Assembly (NCBI RefSeq): GCF_030316135.1
Contig: NZ_CP128185.1
Location: 4,092,001 to 4,156,000 of the forward strand
Direction: 5' to 3'
DNA from: Aliiglaciecola sp. LCG003
Lineage (GTDB): Bacteria; Pseudomonadota; Gammaproteobacteria; Enterobacterales; Alteromonadaceae
DNA: 64,000 bases
Below the pieces are notes generated by a model. That model worked only from the letters and a program-made list of their open reading frames with translations, was not told where the DNA came from and searched no databases. A program made the translations under genes and the position numbers. Shown in pieces: positions 36,301 to 43,894 of this stretch; the stretch's first letter is position 1; each line of letters opens with the position of its first letter.

Positions 36301-37393
36301 GGAACCTTTCATCATACGGCGCGCTGGTCCATACCAGTTGTCCATCCACTTCGGTGTACCAACCTTTGTGGATCAAACCATCAGGATTACCGTTTTGATC
36401 ATAATCGGTTAACGACTGACGCTGTGTTTGATACAGCACACCATCAACGTACCAGCGAATTTCACCCTCTTCCCACTCAATAGCATAAACATGGAAATCA
36501 TCGGCTGGATTTTGATTATCAGGCAACAGATAGTTTAATCCTGAACTGTCGTTATTCGGCCAAGTCTGACCATAATGCAAAGTACCATACACATCGGTTT
36601 GAATTTGATCTGAAGAAGGTGTGCGAGGAACGCCAAGATTGACCGCTTCAAAAATATCAACTTCACCCGAGTGTGGCCATCCACCATAAACATTGTCATT
36701 GGGCAACATCCAGATTGCTGGCCAAGCACCTTGTCCACGGGGCGCTTTAGCGCGGACTTCCACACGACCATAGGTCCATTCGGCTTTATTTTTGGTAACC
36801 AAGCGAGCAGAGCTATAGGGTAAGGGTTGGCCGTCGGCAGGTTTTGCCACAATTTTGAGTATACCGTTATCGACAAAGGCATTTTCAGGGTCATCGGTGT
36901 AGCACTGCTTCTCCTGATTGCCCCCACCATTACAGTCAATATCATAGGACCATTTACTTTGGTCTATGACGTTACTGGAAAATTCATCCTGCCAGACCAA
37001 ATCCCACGGACTGAGTTGCTGAATCTGTGAGTCGAATGACAAACGAGCCCGCTGTAAGGCGAAATCAACTCTGACCCTAACACTCGCACCCGGTGCAAAT
37101 TCGGAGTCGCCCAACAAAAAGTAGGGCTGACCTTGAGCATCTTCGCCTGCGGCGTTCAGCACAGGTAATGTGGAATTCGCAATCAGCACCCGCATGGATT
37201 GGGTTTTGGTTTGATCGCTCATATTCTCAATCGTCAGATAGGAGAAATATACACGGTTAACTCGATCGAGCGCCGGTCGGGATTGGCTCACCCGAATGTC
37301 AGCTTGAATATTCTGCCAATCGGCTTGGCAATTGAGGGTGATAAGTGTAAACAGGGTAAAACACAACCCCCGGATGAGGTTAACATTTTTCAT
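33305..37393 (-). CDS. Secreted GH16 beta-glucanase with repeated C-terminal domains fused to a beta-propeller fragment
   Basis: A 1362-residue exported protein (signal peptide to about residue 24). After an N-terminal beta domain (25-125) comes a GH16 catalytic domain (about 130-415) with the signature SGEVDIFEAVN near residue 243, both catalytic glutamates present; endo-beta-1,3-glucanase (laminarinase) is the likely activity. A further carbohydrate-binding-like domain (about 445-620) is followed by four repeats of about 150 residues, beginning near 622, 773, 935 and 1087, each with NFDGG, QPWGGST, KLEGMNVER and IIFDLGVMG. Repeat 4 stops abruptly after GVMGDA (about residue 1217) and continues as the tail of a propeller-like protein (PTGIALAADNILYILE). 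It follows the PEP-CTERM-type gene. Confidence 0.85.
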   Translation of the reverse strand: MKNVNLIRGLCFTLFTLITLNCQADWQNIQADIRVSQSRPALDRVNRVYFSYLTIENMSDQTKTQSMRVLIANSTLPVLNAAGEDAQGQPYFLLGDSEFAPGASVRVRVDFALQRARLSFDSQIQQLSPWDLVWQDEFSSNVIDQSKWSYDIDCNGGGNQEKQCYTDDPENAFVDNGILKIVAKPADGQPLPYSSARLVTKNKAEWTYGRVEVRAKAPRGQGAWPAIWMLPNDNVYGGWPHSGEVDIFEAVNLGVPRTPSSDQIQTDVYGTLHYGQTWPNNDSSGLNYLLPDNQNPADDFHVYAIEWEEGEIRWYVDGVLYQTQRQSLTDYDQNGNPDGLIHKGWYTEVDGQLVWTSAPYDERFHLILNFAVGGSWPEGVNLGGIDPSAFHANNPFEIDYVRVYECSVAPASGQGCATVHTGYDELIADGGTLNLGKAPIPVPPSDGIPTELIVFDNSINPSWPAWDCCGGSTPSIELDDAQHNEVVEFSIGATPTVVGFNTNESDSPQLYDGSPLLANGVLEFDLKLVTAANNADAGWNLKVEQGGARTEAVVSIAAPTEQWQHYSIPLRTLRGAGLDLNGIDVVMIFPDWGQGEGAVFRVDNVIFKQGDETPPSEMPNSRVLVDFEQSPDNYSFVNFDGGVSTLVANPDVSPNNNSAQVVQMQKFFGQPWGGSTLTLDSPMDVQDSQFSMKVWSDRPVNVLFKLEGMNVERNVVHTGSGWENLLFDFTGDVGTGVSQVTIIFDLGVMGNAANDPENWTFYYDDIGIVEPLNSVDFEGPMDSYLFTNFDGGVSTVLANPVPAGINTSAQVVQMQKFAGQPWGGSTFTLDAAIDVDSTVFSMKVWSPRAVNVLLKLEGMNVERNVAHSGAGWETLSFDFSGETGTNVSLITIIFDLGVMGDAAGNPQDWTFYYDDLVLPNELDIPDEPEEPTPSALLIDFEGAIESYALGNFDGGLSTVLSNPHQNSQNDSAQVVQMQKFSGQPWGGSTLALSAPIDVDSTVFSMKVWSARAVSVLFKLEGMNVERSVIHGGTGWEVLSFDFAGETGSAVNQVTIIFDLGVMGDAANDPDYWTFYYDDISDQDMSEPPFITEGFENPAEQYSFNNFDGGQSVIVSNPDSSGINTSAQVVRMQKFAGQPWGGSTITLDSPIDVDGTSFKMKVWSNRSVSVLFKLEGMNVERNVIHSGGGWQELVFDFSGEVGTNVSQITVIFDLGVMGDAPTRKGIDFDSQAGQIIRIDPISGTVSLVLDGLTAPTGIALAADNILYILELCADFLEPLQNDDDTKACLHGGFQRHSGRLLTCNLDSIETKEIIDKLDTPSNIAVHHNQIYISEGMGMPGRTIPDENGQKTVVNGFIRRLTIQ

Positions 37394-37490
37394 GGGATAC
37401 CTATGCAGGATGATAACTTAAGATTAATTGGGTGCGCTGACAAAACGCCAGAAAAGCGTGAAGACCACCAGCGCAACGCGAGTGTTTAGA

Positions 37491-38210
37491 TTAATTGATT
37501 TTTCGTTTTCTAAAGCCAAGTAAACCCGCCGCTAACAGAAACATAACAGCAGGCTCATTAACATCCACATCACCGCCAATTTCACTCAGCGAGATGTCAT
37601 CGATAAATAGACTTGAGCCAAAGGCATCGGGTAAACCATTTATGTCCGTACCTATGTTCAGCTGAAAATCCAGATACCAATTGGTTTGGTTAGCAAAAGA
37701 ACTATCCAGCTCAAAACTGATGGTTTGTGCGAATTGACCGTCAATCTCGGTTGGCTCTATTAAAAACCCCAAATCACCATTTTGATTAAAGTAATTACCA
37801 CTGCCATCATTTAGCCCAACCAGAAAGTAATCTGCGATAAATAGCGGATCTTGACTGGATAATTCACTACTTACCGCATAGCTAAATTCAAGGGTAAAAC
37901 CCTTTGTGCCAGAGCCAGAAAAATCTAATTGCTGAAACAATGTATTGGCAAAAAAGGCCTCGTCCACAGGCGCACCGGCAAGGTCGCCTGCAGGGTCAAA
38001 ATGATCAACATTAATCGCGGCCCGGCAGTTACCGGCATTATTATCAATAGCAAAGTCATTGCCCAAGGAAATATCGCCAAACCCATCGGTGTCTTTTTGC
38101 CAACCGCTATAGTCGCAGGATGAAAAGTCGCCATTTGAGATCATCGCAGCAAAGGCATGGGTGCTAGACAGTGCCAACACAGCGATAGTGGTTTTCATTA
38201 TTTTGTTCAT
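37491..38210 (-). CDS. Exported protein with PEP-CTERM-like sorting signal
   Basis: A 239-residue protein from the ATG at 38208-38210, the one best spaced from GGA and giving a signal peptide (MNKIMKTTIAVLALSSTHAFA). The mature part is a beta-sandwich-like domain (MISNGDFSSCDYSGW to FIDDISLSEIGG) similar to choice-of-anchor domains. The C-terminus is NEPAVMFLLAAGLLGFRKRK: a Pro-containing motif, a hydrophobic helix and a basic tail, as in exosortase-processed PEP-CTERM proteins. It precedes the GH16 gene by about 100 bp on the same strand, so it may be a surface glucan-binding partner. No exosortase gene is in the window. Confidence 0.75.
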   Translation of the reverse strand: MNKIMKTTIAVLALSSTHAFAAMISNGDFSSCDYSGWQKDTDGFGDISLGNDFAIDNNAGNCRAAINVDHFDPAGDLAGAPVDEAFFANTLFQQLDFSGSGTKGFTLEFSYAVSSELSSQDPLFIADYFLVGLNDGSGNYFNQNGDLGFLIEPTEIDGQFAQTISFELDSSFANQTNWYLDFQLNIGTDINGLPDAFGSSLFIDDISLSEIGGDVDVNEPAVMFLLAAGLLGFRKRKIN

Positions 38211-38216
38211 AACCAT

Positions 38217-38674
38217 TTTTCCAGTTTTAAGAGACCCGACAGATTGTTCCCTGCGCAAATAAGCTCCAATGGCTAGCGCAAGGTACCTAAGATAAATTTC
38301 ATCTTTAGCGGTAACTTTTACTAACGGTGAGGCTATATCGACGCCACCTAGTTTTAACATCCGTTTAACAAATACCAGCATAGCCCTACATACTTAAATT
38401 AAGATATGGCTTTGCGCTGAAGTGGGTATAGCGAAGAGGTGAGCAGGAATTAACCACTCGATTTAGTACTTTAAATCCAGATGAACTGGATTAACTTTGC
38501 TCTTACCCGCGCTACATATAGAGTCGCAATCAATAGATTGTGATGGTTAGATGTTGAATTAAAGGATGCTGGCAAATTCAATAATTGTTAGCGGCAAAAC
38601 CATAATTTTAATATTTATTTAACATGCTAGCCTGCAGTTGTGTATTTTTTGACAATCAGTAAATAGGTTAATTT
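38217..38674. promoter_or_regulatory. Divergent promoter region of the beta-glucan genes, with a palindrome
   Basis: A 460-bp gap between the PEP-CTERM/GH16 transcript and GH9. It contains AATCCAG-ATGAA-CTGGATT at 38474-38492, a perfect 7-bp inverted repeat, extended to 8 of 9 with flanking TA. This could bind a regulator of both transcripts. No other gene is supported here. Confidence 0.4.
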
Positions 38675-41149
38675 ATGAAGTTGCGTTTGCTCATACTACT
38701 AAGCTCGATGTTAATTACCTCAGTGTCATATAGCGCTGAGAATAGCCCGCTGAAAATGACAGAAAAGGAGTACTTGTCACAGCCTGGCTTAGACGTATTG
38801 GTGTTTAACAATTGGTATAACGGTCTGTTTAGCGACTCAAAAATTAGCGGAATTGAGCTGGTGCACCATGGTGTGCGCACGGTTACCAATGGTGATGTGC
38901 GATTAAACGACACCCCTGAGCAGTGGGACGCAATACCTGCGTTTATCAAGCGAGAAGTACATTCCAGCGACAATAGTATTGAAGCCTTTTTGCACTACCC
39001 CGAGCATAAATTTAACTACTCAATAAAAGTTACACCTACTGCACAGGGCGTTGATATTACGGTAAATCTTCCACAACCTTTGCCACAAGCGCTAAGTGGC
39101 AAAGCCGGGCTAAATCTGGAATTCTTACCCTCTACTTACTTCGAGAAATCATTTATTGTTGACCAATCTCCTGGTCATTTCCCGCTATACCCCACAGGCA
39201 TAAAAGAAGTTAATGGACAAACAACGGCCCCACCATTGGCAGCGGGACAACATCTGGTATTGGCCCCTGAAGATGAAAAACATCGGGTTTCTATTTCAAC
39301 TAAAAGCGGTCAAATCGCCCTGTTTGATGGACGTAGTAAAGCACAAAATGGTTGGTTCGTGGTGCGTGGTCTGCTGCCTGAAGGCAAAAGCGGAGAAGTG
39401 TTAAAATGGTCACTCTCAGCTTCTACTGTTCAAGAGTGGCAGCGTTCGCCAGTCATCGGCCATTCACAGGTGGGCTATCATCCAAAACAACAAAAAGTCG
39501 CTGTGATTGAATTGGACCAACATGCAAAGTTCGACCACTTAGCCGAATTGATCCGAGTAAACTCCGACGGCTCTCAACAGGTCGTTCAATCCGCCAAACC
39601 TGAACTATGGGGAAACTACACCAGATACCAGTATGGCCGCTTTGATTTCTCATCAGTCACCGAGTCGGGTGTTTATCTGTTGCGCTACGGTGATACCACC
39701 ACGGCAGCATTCAGTATTTCAGCAGAGGTTTATGCTCAGGCTTGGCATCCTACATTGGATCATTATTTTCCGGTGCAAATGGATCACATGCTGATAAATG
39801 AAGCATATCGTGTGTGGCACGGTGCCTCTCACCTTGATGATGCACTGCAGGCCCCAGTTGATATTGAGCATTTTGATTTATACGCTCAAGGGCCAACAAC
39901 AGATACTCAGTACCAACCCGGTGAGCATATACCTGGGTTAAATATTGGCGGCTGGTATGACGCGGGCGACTACGATATTCGCACCCAAACCCAATATCAA
40001 ACGGTACAAAACTTAGTTGCCGTGTGGGACAACTTTGCCCCCAAGCGAGATACCACCTTGGTAGACTATGACGCCAAATATGTTGATATTCATGTGCCTG
40101 ATGGCAAGCCAGATTTACTACAACAAATTGAACATGGTAGTTTGGCGTTATTGGCCCAATATCGGGCGGTAGGCCATGCCATTCCGGGCATTATTGTTCC
40201 GGATATTTCACAATACACCCATTTAGGTGATGGCCTGACGATGACGGATAATCTCATTTATAGCGACAAAATGAAGGTTAACCAATCCGATGGCATCCGC
40301 AGTGGAAAATTTGATGACCGCTGGGCGTTTACCAGTAAATCTTCAGCATTAGATTATGGCTCTATGGCGGCACTCGCTGCGGCCAGCCGGGCACTAAAAG
40401 GCTACAACGATGCGTTGGCTAAAGAAGCACTTGATACCGCGCTGCAAGCTTGGCAAACAGAACAAGACACAGGCCCCCTAGTGTTTCGCCACGGCAATAC
40501 CACTGGCGGTCGTTTACAGGCAGAGAAACTCAAAGCAGCCGTAGAGTTATTGGTTACTACCGGCGAGCCACGCTTTGCCCAAGCCGTGACATCTTTGCTG
40601 CCCGAGATCAGCGAACACTTTTCACAAAGTGCGGTTATGGCTCTACGGGCCTTACCCTTTATGGAAAAAAGTTATCGCGCCACCTTGCGCAAGCTAGCAG
40701 AGCAATATCGCCAGCAGTACGGTGAAATCACCAGTAATAATCCCTATGGCGTATTGATTACAGAAGGCGGTTGGGCAGGCAACGGTACTATCTTGAATAT
40801 GGCAATGACCAATTACTATTTACACCAAGCCTACCCCGATTTATTTGAAGCTGAGTTAGTCTTTCAAGCACTACATTATCTGTACGGAACCCATCCTGAC
40901 TCTGATATCTCTTTTGTATCCAATGTCGGCACCGTTTCTAAAAAAGTGGCTTATGGGATGAACCGTGCTGACTTTTCGTTTATCTCTGGGGCCGTTGTGC
41001 CAGGCGTGCTGATCCTCAAACCAGATCTACCAGAAAACAAAGAAGACTGGCCGTTCCTATGGGGGCAAAATGAATATGTGATTAACGTTGGCGCCAGCTA
41101 TATCTTTGTCGCCAGCGCCGTCCAACAATTATTGCAGCAATCAAAATAA
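38675..41149 (+). CDS. Glycoside hydrolase family 9 (beta-glucanase/glucosidase), exported
   Basis: An 824-residue protein with signal peptide MKLRLLILLSSMLITSVSYS. An N-terminal domain precedes an Ig-like CelD-N module (around 260-345, VIGHSQVGYHPKQQKVAVIE) and a GH9 (alpha/alpha)6 barrel. Catalytic features: GGWYDAGDYDIRTQTQYQT near residue 425 (Asp pair), GMNRADFSF, and the acid in WGQNEYVINVGASYIF near residue 801. GH9 enzymes cut beta-1,4 or mixed-linkage glucans and some are exo-acting. Divergent pairing with GH16 suggests joint use of a beta-glucan such as laminarin or mixed-linkage glucan. Confidence 0.88.
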   Translation: MKLRLLILLSSMLITSVSYSAENSPLKMTEKEYLSQPGLDVLVFNNWYNGLFSDSKISGIELVHHGVRTVTNGDVRLNDTPEQWDAIPAFIKREVHSSDNSIEAFLHYPEHKFNYSIKVTPTAQGVDITVNLPQPLPQALSGKAGLNLEFLPSTYFEKSFIVDQSPGHFPLYPTGIKEVNGQTTAPPLAAGQHLVLAPEDEKHRVSISTKSGQIALFDGRSKAQNGWFVVRGLLPEGKSGEVLKWSLSASTVQEWQRSPVIGHSQVGYHPKQQKVAVIELDQHAKFDHLAELIRVNSDGSQQVVQSAKPELWGNYTRYQYGRFDFSSVTESGVYLLRYGDTTTAAFSISAEVYAQAWHPTLDHYFPVQMDHMLINEAYRVWHGASHLDDALQAPVDIEHFDLYAQGPTTDTQYQPGEHIPGLNIGGWYDAGDYDIRTQTQYQTVQNLVAVWDNFAPKRDTTLVDYDAKYVDIHVPDGKPDLLQQIEHGSLALLAQYRAVGHAIPGIIVPDISQYTHLGDGLTMTDNLIYSDKMKVNQSDGIRSGKFDDRWAFTSKSSALDYGSMAALAAASRALKGYNDALAKEALDTALQAWQTEQDTGPLVFRHGNTTGGRLQAEKLKAAVELLVTTGEPRFAQAVTSLLPEISEHFSQSAVMALRALPFMEKSYRATLRKLAEQYRQQYGEITSNNPYGVLITEGGWAGNGTILNMAMTNYYLHQAYPDLFEAELVFQALHYLYGTHPDSDISFVSNVGTVSKKVAYGMNRADFSFISGAVVPGVLILKPDLPENKEDWPFLWGQNEYVINVGASYIFVASAVQQLLQQSK

Positions 41150-41161
41150 TCTTAGGGTTTG

Positions 41162-41193
41162 GCCCTCTGATCAATCAGATTACAGGGCTGTTA
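41162..41193. terminator. Imperfect hairpin between GH9 and the desaturase-family gene
   Basis: GGCCCTCTGAT and the AGATTACAGGGCT side pair imperfectly around CAATC, between two convergent stop codons. It could serve both strands. Confidence 0.4.
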
Positions 41194-41210
41194 TTTGGAA
41201 GTGTAAAGCG

Positions 41211-42050
41211 CTATTGGATGGTTTCTGCTTGCTTAGCCAAACGCTTCTTTTTGTCCAGGGCTGATGGCACTACAGGCCAGAAGAGTTGTTCCGGCCAAGT
41301 TGCCTTAAGCATTCCTTTAACACCGTATTGACTAGGATAACCGCGGGTAATTTTAGCCGTGCCAAACAACACATCCCAAAAAAACAGTAAATTACCATAG
41401 TTACCTTTGTAGGTTGTGATGCCATCTTCATCATTGTAACCATGATGGGAGCTATGGGTAGATGGTGTTGAGATGAGTCTCTCCACTAGCCACATGGGTT
41501 TGCTGGTATATTTATTTTGGTACAAGGCTTTATCCCATTTCCACTCAGCATGAGCGCCTATTATTACGGTTAGTTTTACCACGAGATAAAAGGTGTATAC
41601 CCAGCCTAAACCTAAATAAATCAATATCCCAGAACACCATAGAGACGGCATGATGGCGTAATAAAAAAAGTTATTGCGAAACACAATCCGCACACTCATA
41701 TATTTAGCATTGTGATGAGCTCGATGTAAATTATATAACCAGCGGAATGAATGGCAGCATCGATGCCACCAATACTGGGTTAAATCGTCAAATATAAGCA
41801 ACAGTAATATTTGTATGCCGATAGCAGTATTTGCTAGTGCACCTTCATATTCAGGAAATATCACGTTCATTGACAAAGCCGCGAGAAACAAGATTAGCGG
41901 CTGTGAAAATGCAAACAACAAAATAGTACTAGCGATTTCCACAATTCCATCTGAGCGATCCTCACTTGCTTTATTAAATAGCCCAAAGTGTATCGCCTCT
42001 TTTAACGCGAATAATGCAAATACAATAAGAATAACGATCTGATAGTTCAT
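41211..42050 (-). CDS. Sterol desaturase / fatty acid hydroxylase superfamily protein
   Basis: A 279-residue membrane enzyme if started at ATG 42050 (MNYQIVILIVFALFAL); an upstream in-frame extension to a TTG at 42095 is possible. Histidine clusters for the diiron site are complete: WWHRCCH, HRAHHN and THSSHHG, plus HAEW. Several hydrophobic helices surround them. It probably hydroxylates or desaturates a lipid in the inner membrane. It is divergent from a Crp/Fnr regulator. The substrate is unknown. Confidence 0.85.
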   Translation of the reverse strand: MNYQIVILIVFALFALKEAIHFGLFNKASEDRSDGIVEIASTILLFAFSQPLILFLAALSMNVIFPEYEGALANTAIGIQILLLLIFDDLTQYWWHRCCHSFRWLYNLHRAHHNAKYMSVRIVFRNNFFYYAIMPSLWCSGILIYLGLGWVYTFYLVVKLTVIIGAHAEWKWDKALYQNKYTSKPMWLVERLISTPSTHSSHHGYNDEDGITTYKGNYGNLLFFWDVLFGTAKITRGYPSQYGVKGMLKATWPEQLFWPVVPSALDKKKRLAKQAETIQ

Positions 42051-42110
42051 CGAAGCTGCCATAGGTAAATGACTACAATAAAGACAAATTAGCAAGGTGC
42101 GAACGGAATG

Positions 42111-42130
42111 AAAATATACTAATATATTTT
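42111..42130. promoter_or_regulatory. AT-rich inverted repeat in the desaturase/Crp divergent gap
   Basis: AAAATATA-CTAA-TATATTTT forms perfect 8-bp arms 27 bp before the regulator's ATG. It could be an operator or simply promoter DNA; there is no canonical FNR box (TTGAT-N4-ATCAA). Confidence 0.3.
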
Positions 42131-42156
42131 TACCTTAAATTTTTATTGTATATTTT

Positions 42157-42810
42157 ATGACCATTCATTCCGACCTATTAAATAGCGCATTAGCCTTTGG
42201 TCGTTGCATTGAATATCAAGACAATGAAACCATACATACCCGTGGCGATCTATTAACCGGCCTATCTATTGTCTATTCTGGGCAGGTAAAAGTAGGTAAT
42301 TATGGACTTGATGGCCGTTACCAATTGACCGCTATTTTAGGAGAAGGTGAAACCTTTGGTGAATTTACTTTGTTTGCCAATTTACCCCGCACCCACAATG
42401 CTGAAGCCGTTAACCAAACTCGGGTGATCCAAATGAACCTGATTCAGTACAACGCCTTTATCAAGGCCTTTCCACAAGCCGAAAAAATATTATTAGTAGG
42501 CTTGGCTCATAAGCTACATCAGACCCTCGAAAGATTAGATGACATACAACGATTACCGACCCATGTCCGCTTAGCCAAGATACTGTTTAATTTAAGTCAA
42601 CAACAACAAAGCCTAACGGTTAAATTGCGACAGAATCAATGCGCACAACTGCTAGGTGTTACCACGTTATCGGCACATAAAGCCTTAAAAAAGATCCAAC
42701 AGTTACAGTTGATTAAAACCGCCTATGGGGTGATTCATATTGAAAATCTTGACCTCTTACAGGCGTGGCTGCACCAACACTCGTCCATTTTATCCGTAGG
42801 CCCCGAATAA
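42157..42810 (+). CDS. Crp/Fnr family transcriptional regulator
   Basis: A 217-residue protein with an N-terminal cyclic-nucleotide-binding fold (residues 20-120: GDLLTGLSIVYSGQVKVGNY and GEGETFGEFTLFANLPRTHN) and a C-terminal winged helix (residues 150-205: LRQNQCAQLLGVTTLSAHKA). There is no Fnr-type cysteine cluster, and the Arg/Thr cAMP pocket is only partly recognisable (LPRTHN). It likely senses a small ligand or lipid state and may regulate the divergent desaturase-family gene. Confidence 0.85.
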   Translation: MTIHSDLLNSALAFGRCIEYQDNETIHTRGDLLTGLSIVYSGQVKVGNYGLDGRYQLTAILGEGETFGEFTLFANLPRTHNAEAVNQTRVIQMNLIQYNAFIKAFPQAEKILLVGLAHKLHQTLERLDDIQRLPTHVRLAKILFNLSQQQQSLTVKLRQNQCAQLLGVTTLSAHKALKKIQQLQLIKTAYGVIHIENLDLLQAWLHQHSSILSVGPE

Positions 42811-43081
42811 ACTGCAAATTTCCCTTAGAATAAATTGACCCGCCTCGAAGATTCAGGCCTAATTAACTGAAATCAGCGTAAAAACAATATTTAGTTTTGA
42901 GCTTTGAACTGTTGCGCACCTGCAGTTTTCTCGAACAAAGCTCAACTTATGTACATCAGCGTGATTTAACTGTACTTTACCTTTAACAAAATATATTCAG
43001 CCTAGTGTCAATTACCCATTTATTTGCCAATTAGTAAATCGATAATTTTACTAGCGCGTGCTGAAAATTGACGGAACGATT

Positions 43082-43882
43082 ATGAGCATATACTTACGTA
43101 ATAACATTCAAGTTCTTGGTAAGGGCCCTGTCCCCATAGTGTTTGCACATGGGTTTGGCTGTGACCAAAATATGTGGCGTTATCTCACTCCATCATTTGA
43201 AGATAGGTATACGATTGTACTTTTTGATCTTGTCGGCAGCGGCAAATCCGATTTGACCGCTTATGATTTCGAAAAATATTCATCTTTAAAAGGCTATGCA
43301 ACTGATTTAATTGAAATCATTGAAGAGGTTACCGATCAGCCAGTGATTTTCGTAGGTCATTCCGTCAGCGCGACTATAGGCTTACTAGCCTCTGTGCAAG
43401 CCCCTGAAAAATTTAAATGTCAGATCATGATTGGCCCATCTCCTTGCTACATCAATGATGGTGATTATATTGGTGGTTTTTCACGTGCCGATGTTGAAGA
43501 GCTTTGCGATACCATTGATAGCAATTACCTAGGTTGGTCAAGCAGCATGGCGCCAGCAATAATGGGCGCGCCGGATCAACCAGAGCTTGGCGTTGAGCTA
43601 ACCAATAGTTTTTGCAGAACCGATCCGGAAATAGCCAAACATTTCGCACGGGTCACATTTTTATCCGACCATAGAGATGCTTTAGCAAAATCCACCACTC
43701 CAGCGTTAATACTCCAATGCAGTGATGATTTCATTGCACCTTGCACGGTCGGACAGTACATGCACGATACAATGGCTGATGCAGAACTTTGCATTATTGA
43801 TAATGTGGGCCATTGTCCTCATCTTAGTTCTCCTGATGCAAGTACCAAAGCCATCGAGAACTATCTCAGCAGTGATGGTTAA
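43082..43882 (+). CDS. RsbQ-like alpha/beta hydrolase (signalling type)
   Basis: A 266-residue protein from the ATG at 43082 (GGA 7-8 nt upstream). It has the RsbQ/D14/KAI2 pattern: FAHGFGCDQNMWR (oxyanion loop), FDLVGSGKSD, the nucleophile elbow GHSVSA (Ser94), CSDDFIAP (Asp216) and GHCPH (His244), so the triad is complete. In Bacillus RsbQ works with the PAS-phosphatase RsbP in energy-stress signalling; plant relatives perceive strigolactone and karrikin. Here the next gene, 12 bp on, is a PAS hybrid kinase, which indicates a hydrolase that makes or binds the kinase's signal. Confidence 0.88.
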   Translation: MSIYLRNNIQVLGKGPVPIVFAHGFGCDQNMWRYLTPSFEDRYTIVLFDLVGSGKSDLTAYDFEKYSSLKGYATDLIEIIEEVTDQPVIFVGHSVSATIGLLASVQAPEKFKCQIMIGPSPCYINDGDYIGGFSRADVEELCDTIDSNYLGWSSSMAPAIMGAPDQPELGVELTNSFCRTDPEIAKHFARVTFLSDHRDALAKSTTPALILQCSDDFIAPCTVGQYMHDTMADAELCIIDNVGHCPHLSSPDASTKAIENYLSSDG

Positions 43883-43894
43883 GATAAAGCGATA

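Noticed and set aside
36535-36945. 136-codon minus frame within GH16
   Set aside because: Shadow of the GH16 catalytic domain on the same strand; GH16 motifs are in the longer frame.
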